Positions 27,135 to 35,115 of a stretch of DNA of 64,000 bases are shown here, piece by piece. Position 1 is the stretch's first letter, and each line of letters begins with the position of its first letter. Source of the stretch: Nocardiopsis sp. NRRL B-16309 (GTDB lineage Bacteria > Actinomycetota > Actinomycetes > Streptosporangiales > Streptosporangiaceae). The stretch spans positions 124,001 to 188,000 of the forward strand of contig NZ_LGEC01000027.1 in NCBI RefSeq assembly GCF_001279585.1, in the 5' to 3' direction. Position numbers and translations under genes: made by a program. The notes below the pieces were generated by a model. It searched no databases. It worked only from the letters and a program-made list of their open reading frames with translations, and was not told the origin of the DNA.

Positions 27135-27920
27135 ATGACGGAAGAAGAGCAGTACAGGCACGTCGGTCCGCTCACCTACCGCGGCCGTGCCGTCCCCAAC
27201 ACCACCACCGACCAGCGCCTCCTCGACGCCCGCGGCCCGAGCGACTGGGTGCACACCGACCCCTGGCGTGTGCTGCGCATCCAGTCGGAGTTCGTCGAGG
27301 GCTTCGGCCTGCTGTCGGAGCTGCCGTCGGCGGTGAGCGTGTTCGGATCGGCGCGGATCCGGCCCGGTTCGGAGTACTACGAGCTCGGGGTCACCATGGG
27401 CGCCAAGCTCGCCGAGGCCGGGTACGCCACCATCACGGGCGGCGGCCCGGGGATGATGGAGGCCGCCAACAAGGGGGCGCAGGACGCGGGGGGCATGTCC
27501 GTCGGTCTGGGGATCGAGCTGCCGTTCGAGCAGTCCCTCAACCCCTACATCGACGTGGGCATGACCTTCCGCTACTTCTTCGTGCGCAAGACGATGTTCG
27601 TGAAGTACGCGCAGGCGTTCGTCGTGCTGCCCGGGGGCTTCGGAACGCTGGACGAACTCTTCGAGGCCATCACCCTCGTCCAGACCAACAAGGTCACCCG
27701 GTTCCCCGTGGTGCTGGTCGGCCGGTCGTTCTGGGCCGGGATGCGCGAGTGGATCGAGTCCAGCCTCCTGGAGAACAAGCTGATCAACCCCGGTGACATG
27801 GACCTGCTGCAGATGACCGACGACCCCGACGAGGTCGTCGACATCATCCGCAAGTCCCACCTGGACATCGCCCAGCAGCAGAGCGAGGCCGCGCGGCGGG
27901 CTCCGGGCCCCCAGCAGTAA
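27135..27920 (+). CDS. LOG-family (TIGR00730) nucleoside 5'-monophosphate phosphoribohydrolase
   Basis: This 261-aa protein has a Rossmann-like lysine-decarboxylase-like fold with GSARIRPGSEYYELG, GGGPGMMEAANKGA and the catalytic-site signature VLPGGFGTLDELFEAITLVQ (PGGxGTxxE). Proven members release cytokinin bases from their ribotides or cleave other nucleotides at the N-glycosidic bond; 'lysine decarboxylase' labels are wrong for this motif set. The ATG at 27135 follows GGTTGACGGGC. The next gene begins 42 bp after its stop. Confidence 0.9.
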   Translation: MTEEEQYRHVGPLTYRGRAVPNTTTDQRLLDARGPSDWVHTDPWRVLRIQSEFVEGFGLLSELPSAVSVFGSARIRPGSEYYELGVTMGAKLAEAGYATITGGGPGMMEAANKGAQDAGGMSVGLGIELPFEQSLNPYIDVGMTFRYFFVRKTMFVKYAQAFVVLPGGFGTLDELFEAITLVQTNKVTRFPVVLVGRSFWAGMREWIESSLLENKLINPGDMDLLQMTDDPDEVVDIIRKSHLDIAQQQSEAARRAPGPQQ

Positions 27921-27962
27921 GGAGGGGACCGGGTCGGGGGAGGCGTGTGGCACGATCGGACC

Positions 27963-28721
27963 GTGCCTGTCTTCATCATGATCCTGGTTGCCCTGGCCGC
28001 TCTGGCCGTGCTCGTCGGCGTGGTCTACGTCGTGCTCGGCAAGGGTGGGCGGCTCGCCCGCGTCGAGGCCGACTACCCCCCGCTGGACCTGCCCGAGGAC
28101 GGCGCGATCAGGCCGCCGGACCTGAACCGCCTGGTGCTGCCGCTCGCCATGTGGGGCTACCACGTGCGGGCGGTGGACGAGCTGCTGGTGCGGCTCGCCG
28201 CGACGCTGCGCGCCCGGGAGGAGCGGATCCAGGACCTGGAGTGGCGCCTCTCCCGCCTGGACCCCTCCTACGTCCCCGAGGGGACGGGTCCCGGCCGGAC
28301 CACCCGCCTTCCGGGGGACGCGTACGCGCCGGAGCGGGGCACCGGCTCCGAGCCCGGCAACTGGTCGGAGCAGGCGTCGCCGACCTGGCCGGGCGCCGCC
28401 GCCGAGCCCCGGTCAGAGGGGCGAGCGGAGGGACCGGCCGGTGCCGATTCGGTGTTCGAGTCCCGAGCCGAGGGGTTTTCGGACGGACCGGCCCGCGGGG
28501 ATTCCGTGTTCGAGCCGCGGTCCGGGGGCCGCGCGTACGGACCGCCTCGCTCGGATTCCGCCGCCGGGTCCCGGTCCGGGGGGATTTCGGACGGACCGGC
28601 CCGCGCGGACTCCCCACCGGAGCCGGGCGGCACACCGCGGCCGGACGACGCCTCCCCACCGGAGGCCGCCTCGGAGCCGGAACCGCGGGAGGCCGCGGGC
28701 GACCGCCGCGAGCAGGGCTGA
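27963..28721 (+). CDS. DivIVA-domain-like membrane protein with a 4x18-aa repeat tail
   Basis: This 252-aa protein has a membrane helix at about residues 4-24 (MILVALAALAVLVGVVYVVL) and a DivIVA-like segment GYHVRAVDELLVRLAATLRA at about 63-82 leading into a short coiled coil. The C-terminal 150 residues are disordered and rich in Pro/Gly/Ser/Glu. Within them lies a perfect-length tandem array of four 18-residue repeats (28404-28619). The helix plus DivIVA module suggests a polar or septal membrane scaffold, but this is inferred. GTG at 27963 is the best start, with ATG at 27978 as an alternative. Confidence 0.72.
   Translation: MPVFIMILVALAALAVLVGVVYVVLGKGGRLARVEADYPPLDLPEDGAIRPPDLNRLVLPLAMWGYHVRAVDELLVRLAATLRAREERIQDLEWRLSRLDPSYVPEGTGPGRTTRLPGDAYAPERGTGSEPGNWSEQASPTWPGAAAEPRSEGRAEGPAGADSVFESRAEGFSDGPARGDSVFEPRSGGRAYGPPRSDSAAGSRSGGISDGPARADSPPEPGGTPRPDDASPPEAASEPEPREAAGDRREQG
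28404..28619 (+). repeat. Four imperfect tandem 54-bp repeats coding for 18-aa units
   Basis: Units run 28404-28457, 28458-28511, 28512-28565 and 28566-28619, encoding EPRSEGRAEGPAGADSVF, ESRAEGFSDGPARGDSVF, EPRSGGRAYGPPRSDSAA and GSRSGGISDGPARADSPP. Conserved positions are S4, G6, G10 and D15. The array is in frame and degenerate, pointing to age rather than recent expansion. Confidence 0.9.
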
Positions 28722-28861
28722 CGCCGCCGGATATGTCACGCATCACACCGTAGGTCTCGTCGGGGCGGGTTGGCCCGGGTGCGCGTGCCCTATTCTCGTT
28801 CGCTGTACATGCGTTGCCCCCGTTCCGCCGGATCGGGCGGATCGTCGTGAGGATGGCGAGG

Positions 28862-29461
28862 ATGGACACAGCAGCCGAACTGGAATCGGGTTCCGGGGAC
28901 GAGAGCGGTACCACCCCCACTCCCACGCCGGCCTCTCCCGTGACCCAGCTGTCCCTCTGGCCGCCGCCGAGGTCGACCCGGCACAGCGCCCGCCGCCGTC
29001 GCCAGGTGATCGTGGTGTCCGCCGCCGTGGCCGCCGTGCTCGCGCTCGCGGGCGGGATCGCGGCCGCGTTGACCTTTTCCGCCGACGAGTCCGGGGAGGA
29101 CGCCGCCGGGGCCGGTCGGACGCACCTGGACGTGTTCGTGGGCTCCTGGTCCGGGGAGATGGTCCAGGTCGACACCGAGGGCGACTACGTCGCCGACTGG
29201 CACGCCGAGGTGCGCATCGAGGACGGCGCCGAGCGCGGCAGTACCGCGTGGACGACGTTCGCGTGCTCGGGGACGCTGGTGCAGACGGCCGCCGAGGGCG
29301 ACCGGCTGGTCTACACCTACACCGAGACGGCCGACCCGCAGGACCGGTGCGTCGACGAGGCCGAGCTGACCGTCCTGCCCGACGGCGAGGGGCTGGCGGC
29401 CGAGTGGTCGTCGGTGACCCGCGAGGGCACCAGGATGATCTCCACGGGCCAGCTGGAGTGA
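28862..29461 (+). CDS. Membrane-anchored extracytoplasmic protein of unknown function
   Basis: This 199-aa protein has a basic stretch (RHSARRRRQ), one membrane helix (about residues 43-65) and an exterior domain of about 120 residues beginning FVGSWSGEMVQVDTEGDYVA. A pair of cysteines (FACSGT and DRCVDE) could form a disulfide. The VGSWSG and cell-surface pattern with strand-rich sequence looks like a lipocalin-type or beta-sandwich domain; I do not recognise a named family. The ATG at 28862 has TGAGGA upstream, with another ATG at 28853. TATTCT at about 28790 is a candidate -10. Confidence 0.7.
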   Translation: MDTAAELESGSGDESGTTPTPTPASPVTQLSLWPPPRSTRHSARRRRQVIVVSAAVAAVLALAGGIAAALTFSADESGEDAAGAGRTHLDVFVGSWSGEMVQVDTEGDYVADWHAEVRIEDGAERGSTAWTTFACSGTLVQTAAEGDRLVYTYTETADPQDRCVDEAELTVLPDGEGLAAEWSSVTREGTRMISTGQLE

Positions 29462-29549
29462 TCGCCGCCGCGCACGCGCCCGCACCGAACGGGTTTCGGT
29501 CAGGACCGATATAAGCTAACTGACCAACGATTCCTCGCAGGAGAGCGTT

Positions 29550-29576
29550 CGAGGCGACGGCCCGGCCGTCGCCTCG
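29550..29576 (+). terminator. Hairpin after the 28862-29461 gene
   Basis: A perfect 12-bp stem, CGAGGCGACGGC and GCCGTCGCCTCG, closes on a 3-nt loop (CCG). It lies 89 nt after the stop codon and upstream of the DUF3117 gene. Confidence 0.75.
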
Positions 29577-29755
29577 CGCACACGCAGGGGTCAACCTTCC
29601 GAGATAATGGTCGAAGGGTGATTCATGTCCCTCACGTCACACGGACACGACTCACACGGAGCCTGCCACGGTTTTCCGAGCCGAGACGACTCAGCTGACC
29701 TGCGCCGGTGCTGTGACTCGGTCACCCGCGAGGAACACCAAGAAAGGGGAATGGC

Positions 29756-29923
29756 ATGGCGGCGATGAAGCCGAGGACCAGCGACGGGCCGATGGAGGTC
29801 ACCAAGGAGGGTCGCGGCATCATCATGCGAGTCCCGCTGGAGGGCGGCGGACGCCTGGTCGTCGAGCTGACACCAGACGAGGCGGTCGAGCTCCGGGACG
29901 CGCTGAAGGGCGTCGTCGGCTAG
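29756..29923 (+). CDS. DUF3117 protein (small conserved actinobacterial protein)
   Basis: This 55-aa protein begins MAAMKPRTSDGPMEVTKEGR and continues with GIIMRVPLEGGGRLVVELTP to a final LRDALKGVVG. The length and the MKPRTxDGPMEVTKEGR start are diagnostic of DUF3117, a near-universal actinobacterial family of unknown function. AAAGGGGA lies at good ribosome-binding distance from the ATG at 29756. It precedes pepA by 76 bp. Confidence 0.93.
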   Translation: MAAMKPRTSDGPMEVTKEGRGIIMRVPLEGGGRLVVELTPDEAVELRDALKGVVG

Positions 29924-29999
29924 CGGCCGGTACCGATACCGTCCCCCACCAAGGGCCGGAACGCCCTGACGACCCCCGAGGTAGACCACCTCCCGAAGA

Positions 30000-31520
30000 G
30001 TGAACGATTGTGAGCGGCCTGTGCCATTCGCCACGCAGATCCACCCTGTTGCGGGCAACCTCGCCGATTCCACCGCGGACCTGCTGGTCCTCCCCGTGCT
30101 CGCGGGGGACGACGGGCCCACGGCGGTCGACGGTGTCGCCGACGGCGGACTGACACAGGTGCTCCCTGCCGCGCTCCGCGATCTGTTCACGCACTACTCG
30201 CTGACCGGCAAGGCCGGTGAGCTGGTCCAGTTCCCGGTGGCCCGGGACCGCGGCCTGGTACGGCTGGCGCTTCTGGGGGTCGGCTCGGGTTCGCCCGACG
30301 ACCTCCGGAAGGCCGGCGCCGCCCTGGCCCGGTCCGCGCGCGGCTCCGGGGCCGTGGCCCTGGCCTGGCCCGGGTCGGGGGAAGCGGCCGCGGTGGCCTT
30401 CGCCGAAGGCGTGCTGCTGGCCTCGTACACCTTCACGCTCAGGACCGGTGAGACCCCCAGGGCCAAGCGCCCGGCGGCCACCGTCGAGGTCGTCGGGGCC
30501 GGCGCCGCGGACCTGGCCGACGCCCTGCGCCGCGGCGGCGACCTGGCCTCGGCCACCGCCCTGGCCAGGGACCTCATCAACACGCCCTCCCTGACCAAGG
30601 ACCCGGAGTGGATGGCGGGGCGGGCCCGCGAGGTCGCCGCCGAGTCCGGTCTCGACGTGCGGGTGTGGGACGACAAGGAGCTGACCGAGGACGGCTTCGG
30701 CGCGATCCTGGCCGTGGGCCAGGGCTCCGCGCGGCCCCCGCGGCTGGTGCAGCTCTCCTACACGCCCGAGAATCCGACCGCCCACGTGGTGCTGGTCGGC
30801 AAGGGCATCACGTTCGACACCGGCGGGCTCTCCCTCAAGCCCAACGACAACATGAAGCTCATGAAGACCGACATGAGCGGCTCGGCGATCGTGCTCGCCG
30901 TGCTCTCGGCGCTGCGCGCGGTCGGCGCGCGCGTGCGGGTCACCGGTCTGCTGCCGCTGGCGGAGAACGCCTTCTCCGGCGACGCCACCCGGATCGGCGA
31001 CGTGCTGACCACCTACAGCGGCAAGACCGTCGAGGTGCTCAACACCGACGCCGAGGGGCGCCTGGTCCTGGCGGACGCCCTGGGCTACGCCGTCGCCGAA
31101 CTCGGCCCGGACGTGATCGTGGACGTGGCCACCCTGACGGGCGCGGCCAAGGTCGCGCTGGGCACCGGCATCGGCGCCCTGTACAGCACCGACGACACGG
31201 TCGCGGCCGAGATCGAGCGCGCGGGCACCGAGTCCGCCGAGCCGCTGTGGCGGATGCCGCTGACCGAGGAGTACGTCGAGACGACGCACTCGCGGGTCGC
31301 GGACCTGGCCAACATCGGCACCCGCAAGGAGTTCGGCCCCGCGGGCGCCACGGACGCGGCGCTCTTCCTGCGCGAGTTCGTCGGCGATGTGCCCTGGGCC
31401 CACCTCGACATCGCCGGTCCCGGCCGCTCCATGAAGGAGGACGGCTTGCTCAGCAAGGGCGGGACCGCGTTCTCGACCCGGACGCTGCTGCGCTGGCTCG
31501 GGCGGTTCGGGCGCCCTTGA
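30000..31520 (+). CDS. pepA: Leucyl aminopeptidase (M17, PepA)
   Basis: This 506-aa two-zinc aminopeptidase has the M17 signature NTDAEGRLVLADAL, with metal and catalytic residues in GKGITFDTGGLSLKP (Lys, Asp) and MKLMKTDMSGSA, and a PDVIVDVATLTGAAKVALG tail. The N-terminal 170 residues form the variable regulatory domain. The GTG at 30000 has only a weak GAAG upstream; an in-frame GTG at 30021 (VPFATQIHPV) is a realistic alternative. It removes N-terminal residues from peptides in the cytosol. Confidence 0.94.
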   Translation: MNDCERPVPFATQIHPVAGNLADSTADLLVLPVLAGDDGPTAVDGVADGGLTQVLPAALRDLFTHYSLTGKAGELVQFPVARDRGLVRLALLGVGSGSPDDLRKAGAALARSARGSGAVALAWPGSGEAAAVAFAEGVLLASYTFTLRTGETPRAKRPAATVEVVGAGAADLADALRRGGDLASATALARDLINTPSLTKDPEWMAGRAREVAAESGLDVRVWDDKELTEDGFGAILAVGQGSARPPRLVQLSYTPENPTAHVVLVGKGITFDTGGLSLKPNDNMKLMKTDMSGSAIVLAVLSALRAVGARVRVTGLLPLAENAFSGDATRIGDVLTTYSGKTVEVLNTDAEGRLVLADALGYAVAELGPDVIVDVATLTGAAKVALGTGIGALYSTDDTVAAEIERAGTESAEPLWRMPLTEEYVETTHSRVADLANIGTRKEFGPAGATDAALFLREFVGDVPWAHLDIAGPGRSMKEDGLLSKGGTAFSTRTLLRWLGRFGRP

Positions 31521-31623
31521 GACGGGGCCTTCGGTCCTTCCGGTGTGCCCGCTCGTTCCTCGCGGGCCCACCTTCAGGCCCTCCAGGACCCGTCGGCGCC
31601 CTCACTGTGCTTTCTTCGGGCCT

Positions 31624-31653
31624 CCGCTCGTGCCCACGCCGTCGCCCGCCACC
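31624..31653. repeat. Intergenic repeat, copy B (shared with 23850-23879)
   Basis: The same 30-mer as copy A with one substitution. The companion CCCCTGTGGTC element lies at 31707-31717. It sits in the 259-bp gap between pepA and the convergent methyltransferase, where I see no gene. Confidence 0.7.
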
Positions 31654-31779
31654 ACCCTCAACGGACGCCTACGGCGCGGACCTTCCTGCTTTGGCCCGGA
31701 TCAACCCCCCTGTGGTCCCCGCGAGCGGAACCACTCACCTCTCACCCCCACGGGCCCCGCAGGCGAGCAGGTGCACGCG

Positions 31780-32403
31780 CTAAAGCGCGAGGGCGGCGAG
31801 GAGTCCCTGGCCGATGGGCAGCAGCAGCGGGATGAGCGACTCGTCCTCGCGGACCTGCTGGATCACTTCGCGCACCGCCGTCTCGGCGGGGTCGGGCACC
31901 CGCAGCGGGCCGTCCGGCTCGGAGGGGGCGGGCGTGGCGTCGTTGAACACGACCACGCCGCCCGGGCGCAGGAGCCGCCGTGCCTCGCGCAGGTAGCGCG
32001 GCGCGGACTCCGGGTCGGCGTCCACGAACACCATGTCGTAGCCGCCGTCGGTCAGCCTCGGCAGCATCTCCAGCGCCGAGCCCCGGATGAGCCGTGCCCG
32101 TCCGGCGCCGAAACCGGCGCGGGAGAAGGCGGAGCGGGCGAACTCCTGGAACTCGGCGCGCGTGTCGACGGTGGTCAGGATGCCGTCGGGAGCCATGCCC
32201 CGCAGCAGCCAGATCCCCGACGTCCCGCATCCCGTGCCGACCTCGACCACCGCGCGGGCGCCGATCGCCGCGGCCAGGAACCGCAGGGCCGCGCCCGTGG
32301 CGGCGTCGACCGGGGCGGTCGCCGAGCGCACGCCCGCGTCGTAGGCGTCGGCCAGCGGGCCGTCCTCCATCGCGTCCTGCTCGAACCTGGCCTGCTCGCG
32401 CAC
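31780..32403 (-). CDS. SAM-dependent O-methyltransferase (class I, COMT-like)
   Basis: This 207-aa protein has the SAM motif VVEVGTGCGTSGIWLLRG, the acidic residue TVDTRAEFQ, metal-linked DMVFVDADPESAPRYL and LLRPGGVVVFNDATP. These match the catechol O-methyltransferase-like group 3 family. The N-terminus is unresolved. In-frame codons continue upstream of the GTG at 32403 as PRQWEAVIASPDESAAQITW, a plausible native start region, but they are cut from a likely ATG (32505) by a single TGA at 32464-32466. The listed start is the first usable one downstream. Confidence 0.8.
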   Translation of the reverse strand: MREQARFEQDAMEDGPLADAYDAGVRSATAPVDAATGAALRFLAAAIGARAVVEVGTGCGTSGIWLLRGMAPDGILTTVDTRAEFQEFARSAFSRAGFGAGRARLIRGSALEMLPRLTDGGYDMVFVDADPESAPRYLREARRLLRPGGVVVFNDATPAPSEPDGPLRVPDPAETAVREVIQQVREDESLIPLLLPIGQGLLAALAL

Positions 32404-32586
32404 CCAGGTGATCTGGGCCGCGCTCTCATCTGGACTGGCGATGACGGCCTCCCACTGCCGTGGTCACGAATGGGCGGGGACGCTGACCGGGGATGCGTCA
32501 CTCATCGTGCAAGGATGGTCGCCACCAGGTCATGTCCCCGGCAAAAGACTAGCGCGTGCGTCCGGCAAACTCCGCGTGTGGCCGCG

Positions 32587-32612
32587 GGAACTTCGCGGGG
32601 CCGGATAGCGTT
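32587..32612 (+). promoter_or_regulatory. Predicted ECF-sigma promoter upstream of sigE
   Basis: GGAAC (32587-32591) and CGTT (32609-32612) are 17 bp apart, the spacing of promoters read by SigE/SigR-type ECF factors in actinobacteria. It lies 90 bp before sigE, so the operon may be autoregulated. AACGTACGTT, a perfect 10-bp palindrome, follows at 32624-32633. Confidence 0.6.
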
Positions 32613-32701
32613 GAATCCGGATGAACGTACGTTGATCGCCACGAAGCAACTCCCCCCGACCAGTCTTCGACGGACGGATCGACGGGATGAAGGGAGCAGC
32701 G

Positions 32702-33304
32702 GTGCCAGAGTCCGGCCCGGCCGTTGATTTCGAGGCATGGGAACCCCCGAGCTGGGACGAGGTCGTCCGCGTCCACTCTCCCCGTGTGTACCGGCTGGCC
32801 TACCGCCTGACCGGTAACAAGCACGACGCCGAGGACCTCACGCAGGAGGTCTTCATCCGGGTGTTCCGCTCCCTGGCCAACTACACCCCCGGCACGTTCG
32901 AGGGATGGCTGCACCGCATCACCACGAACCTCTTCCTGGACATGGCGCGCCGCAGGGCGCGGATCCGCTTCGAGGGGTTGGCCGACAACGCCGACGAGCG
33001 CCTGGAGGGCCGTGAGCCCTCACCCGCCCAGCGCTACGACGACCGGCACTTCGACGCCGACGTCCAGAGCGCGCTGGACGCCCTGCCCGCCGAGTTCCGC
33101 GCCCCCGTGGTCCTGTGCGACATCGAGGGGCTCTCCTACGAGGAGATCGCGGCGACGCTCGACGTCAAACTCGGCACCGTCCGCAGCCGCATCCACCGGG
33201 GGCGTGCCCAGCTGCGCCGCGCCCTGGAGCACAGGCGGTCGCTGGCCGCCGAGGCCGAGGGCCAGGCCGGCGCGAACGCCATCAACGGGGAGGCGCAGCA
33301 GTGA
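32702..33304 (+). CDS. sigE: ECF RNA polymerase sigma factor SigE
   Basis: This 200-aa sigma factor has region 2 around YRLAYRLTGNKHDAEDLTQE and VFIRVFRSLANYTPG, which bind core polymerase and the -10, and region 4 in VVLCDIEGLSYEEIAATLDV and KLGTVRSRIHRGRAQLRRAL, which reads the -35. The context with rseA, rseB-like and htrA identifies the SigE envelope-stress factor. GTG at 32702 is preferred because AAGGGAG sits 5 nt upstream; ATG at 32687 would add only five residues and has no such site. Its stop overlaps rseA as GTGA. Confidence 0.93.
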   Translation: MPESGPAVDFEAWEPPSWDEVVRVHSPRVYRLAYRLTGNKHDAEDLTQEVFIRVFRSLANYTPGTFEGWLHRITTNLFLDMARRRARIRFEGLADNADERLEGREPSPAQRYDDRHFDADVQSALDALPAEFRAPVVLCDIEGLSYEEIAATLDVKLGTVRSRIHRGRAQLRRALEHRRSLAAEAEGQAGANAINGEAQQ

Positions 33305-33984
33305 GCACGGAACACCTCGGAGAGCGCCTGTCCGCGCTCGTGGACGGCGAACTGGGCGCGGTCGAGCACGAGCGCGCGCTCATCCACCTCGCCAAGTGCG
33401 AGCCCTGCCGCGTCGAGGCGGACATGATGCGCCGGCTCAAGCGCCGCCTCACCGGCCTGTGCGAGCCCGAGCCGGACATGGACTTCCTGGGACGGCTCTC
33501 CAACCTCTCGCACGCCGCCTCCGCCAACGACGACGGCTCCCAGGGCCCCTCGGGGCCGACCGGCGGCTGGGGTTTCGGCTCCAGCCCGCCCCTGGGCTCC
33601 TCCCGTCCCATCGGGGGGTTTCCCTGGGGAGGCCCGCTCGCGGCCGAGTCCGTCGTTCCCGAGCCCGCCGCCGCGCCGGTGGAACCGACCCCGCCCGCCC
33701 GCCCCGAGCGCGCCCCGCGCCGCCGTGGCGAGCGCCTGGCCCAGTTCCTGCCGCCCTTCGGCGGCGGCCGCTACGCCGTCGCGGGCTTCGCTGTGGCCAC
33801 GGCTCTGCTCGGTACCGCGTTCGTGGCGGGCGGTGACACCGAGGACACCCCGGTGGTGGAGCCGCGGCTGTCCGACTACGCCGTCGAGCACGCGGTGACC
33901 AGCCGACAGGTTCCGGCCGCCGAGGTCCGGCACGTCCACTCCCAGGGACCGGACGAGACCGGTTCCAGCGAAACGACCCGGTGA
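33301..33984 (+). CDS. rseA: Anti-sigma factor RseA (zinc-associated, membrane-anchored type)
   Basis: This 227-aa protein has an anti-sigma zinc-binding (ZAS) motif LIHLAKCEPCRVEADMM (H-x3-C-x2-C) near residues 30-40, then a Pro/Gly-rich linker and a membrane helix at about 157-180 (RYAVAGFAVATALLGTAFVA). It should hold SigE inactive at the membrane until stress or phosphorylation releases it. The GTG at 33301 overlaps the sigE stop by 4 nt, giving fixed stoichiometry, and its own stop overlaps the next GTG in the same way. Confidence 0.9.
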   Translation: MSTEHLGERLSALVDGELGAVEHERALIHLAKCEPCRVEADMMRRLKRRLTGLCEPEPDMDFLGRLSNLSHAASANDDGSQGPSGPTGGWGFGSSPPLGSSRPIGGFPWGGPLAAESVVPEPAAAPVEPTPPARPERAPRRRGERLAQFLPPFGGGRYAVAGFAVATALLGTAFVAGGDTEDTPVVEPRLSDYAVEHAVTSRQVPAAEVRHVHSQGPDETGSSETTR

Positions 33985-35063
33985 GCGCGGAGGACCCCTC
34001 CTCCGCCCCGCGCCCCGCCCCGGTGACACAGCTGCTCGTGGTGTTGCTGTGCGCCGTCCTGCTGACCGCCGCGACCCCTCCCGACGCCGACGAGGTCTCC
34101 GCGGACGGCGGTGACGACGGCATGGCCGTCCTCCGGGCGGCGGCAGCGGCGGACGACACGGTCGCCTACACCGGCGTGCGCGAGCTGCGCGGGCCCGAGG
34201 AGCTCGGCGGTGAGACCGTGCGGATCCGGGTCGTCAACCAGCCGGGGGAGGGCCTCGCCCTGGCCCCCGTCGCCGAGGACGGGACCGCCGGGGGCTACAC
34301 CTTCGCCGTGGGCGACTCCTCGGCCCTGGTGGCGCTCGACGAACGCCTGCTGGCCATGCTGGAGGACACCTACGAGGTGGCCGACCACGGCCCCACCGAG
34401 GTCGACGGGCGCGCCGCCCGCGTGGTGATGGCCCTGCGCGCGGACGGCACGGTCGCCGGGCGCTTCTGGGTGGACGAGGAGTCCGGCGTCCTGCTGGGCC
34501 GGACCGTGTACGAGGACTCCGGACGCGCGGCCCTGAGCACCCGGCTGAGCGGGATCGAGTTCGGCGGCGGCCACTGGCCGTCCGACGCGGTCGGCGGCGA
34601 GCCCTGGGGCGACGCGCTGACGGCGGACGAGCGCGAGGAGCTGCGCGGCAAGGGCTGGGTCCTGCCCGAGCACCTGACCTGGGACCTGCGCCTGGTCGAC
34701 GCCCGGTCCACCGAACACGGACGGCGGCGGGTGGTGCACCTGGTCTACTCCGACGGGCTGTCCCAGGTGTCGGTTTTCGCCCAACGTGGGAAGCTGGGGA
34801 CGGAGCACCCGACTTCACTTCACAACGGATATGTCGGAACCGGGGAGGGGGGACGTGGCGTCACACCACAACATGACACGATCTTCGGCGGCGAGGTCGG
34901 GCAGTACCAGAGCATGTGGCAGGCGGACGGTTTCGTCTACACGGTGCTGGCCGACGCCCCCGCGGGACTGGCCTCCTCCGCGGTGAGCGCGTTGCCGGGA
35001 CCCGAGGGTTCCGGCTTCTGGGCCAGAGTGCAGCGCGGCCTGTCCCGGCTGGGGTTCGTCTGA
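33981..35063 (+). CDS. MucB/RseB-like extracytoplasmic regulator of SigE
   Basis: This 360-aa protein has an N-terminal export signal or membrane helix (TQLLVVLLCAVLLTAA, about residues 16-31). It is followed by a lipoprotein-carrier-like beta domain, GRFWVDEESGVLLGRTVYED, and a C-terminal domain ending in TIFGGEVGQYQSMWQADGFV, an arrangement seen in MucB/RseB proteins that bind anti-sigma factors and sense envelope lipids. A periplasm-type RseB in an actinomycete would act in the wall-membrane zone. GTGA overlap with rseA; 52 bp to htrA. Confidence 0.82.
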   Translation: MSAEDPSSAPRPAPVTQLLVVLLCAVLLTAATPPDADEVSADGGDDGMAVLRAAAAADDTVAYTGVRELRGPEELGGETVRIRVVNQPGEGLALAPVAEDGTAGGYTFAVGDSSALVALDERLLAMLEDTYEVADHGPTEVDGRAARVVMALRADGTVAGRFWVDEESGVLLGRTVYEDSGRAALSTRLSGIEFGGGHWPSDAVGGEPWGDALTADEREELRGKGWVLPEHLTWDLRLVDARSTEHGRRRVVHLVYSDGLSQVSVFAQRGKLGTEHPTSLHNGYVGTGEGGRGVTPQHDTIFGGEVGQYQSMWQADGFVYTVLADAPAGLASSAVSALPGPEGSGFWARVQRGLSRLGFV

Positions 35064-35115
35064 GATCTCCGGGTGGCCGCGCAGACCGAACGCCAAGCGA
35101 TGTACGGAGCAGGTC

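Noticed and set aside
29505..29580. Small RNA between TATAAG (29510) and the hairpin at 29550-29576
   Set aside because: A transcript of about 55 nt would be possible, but the -35 is missing and the hairpin is better explained as the terminator of the gene upstream.
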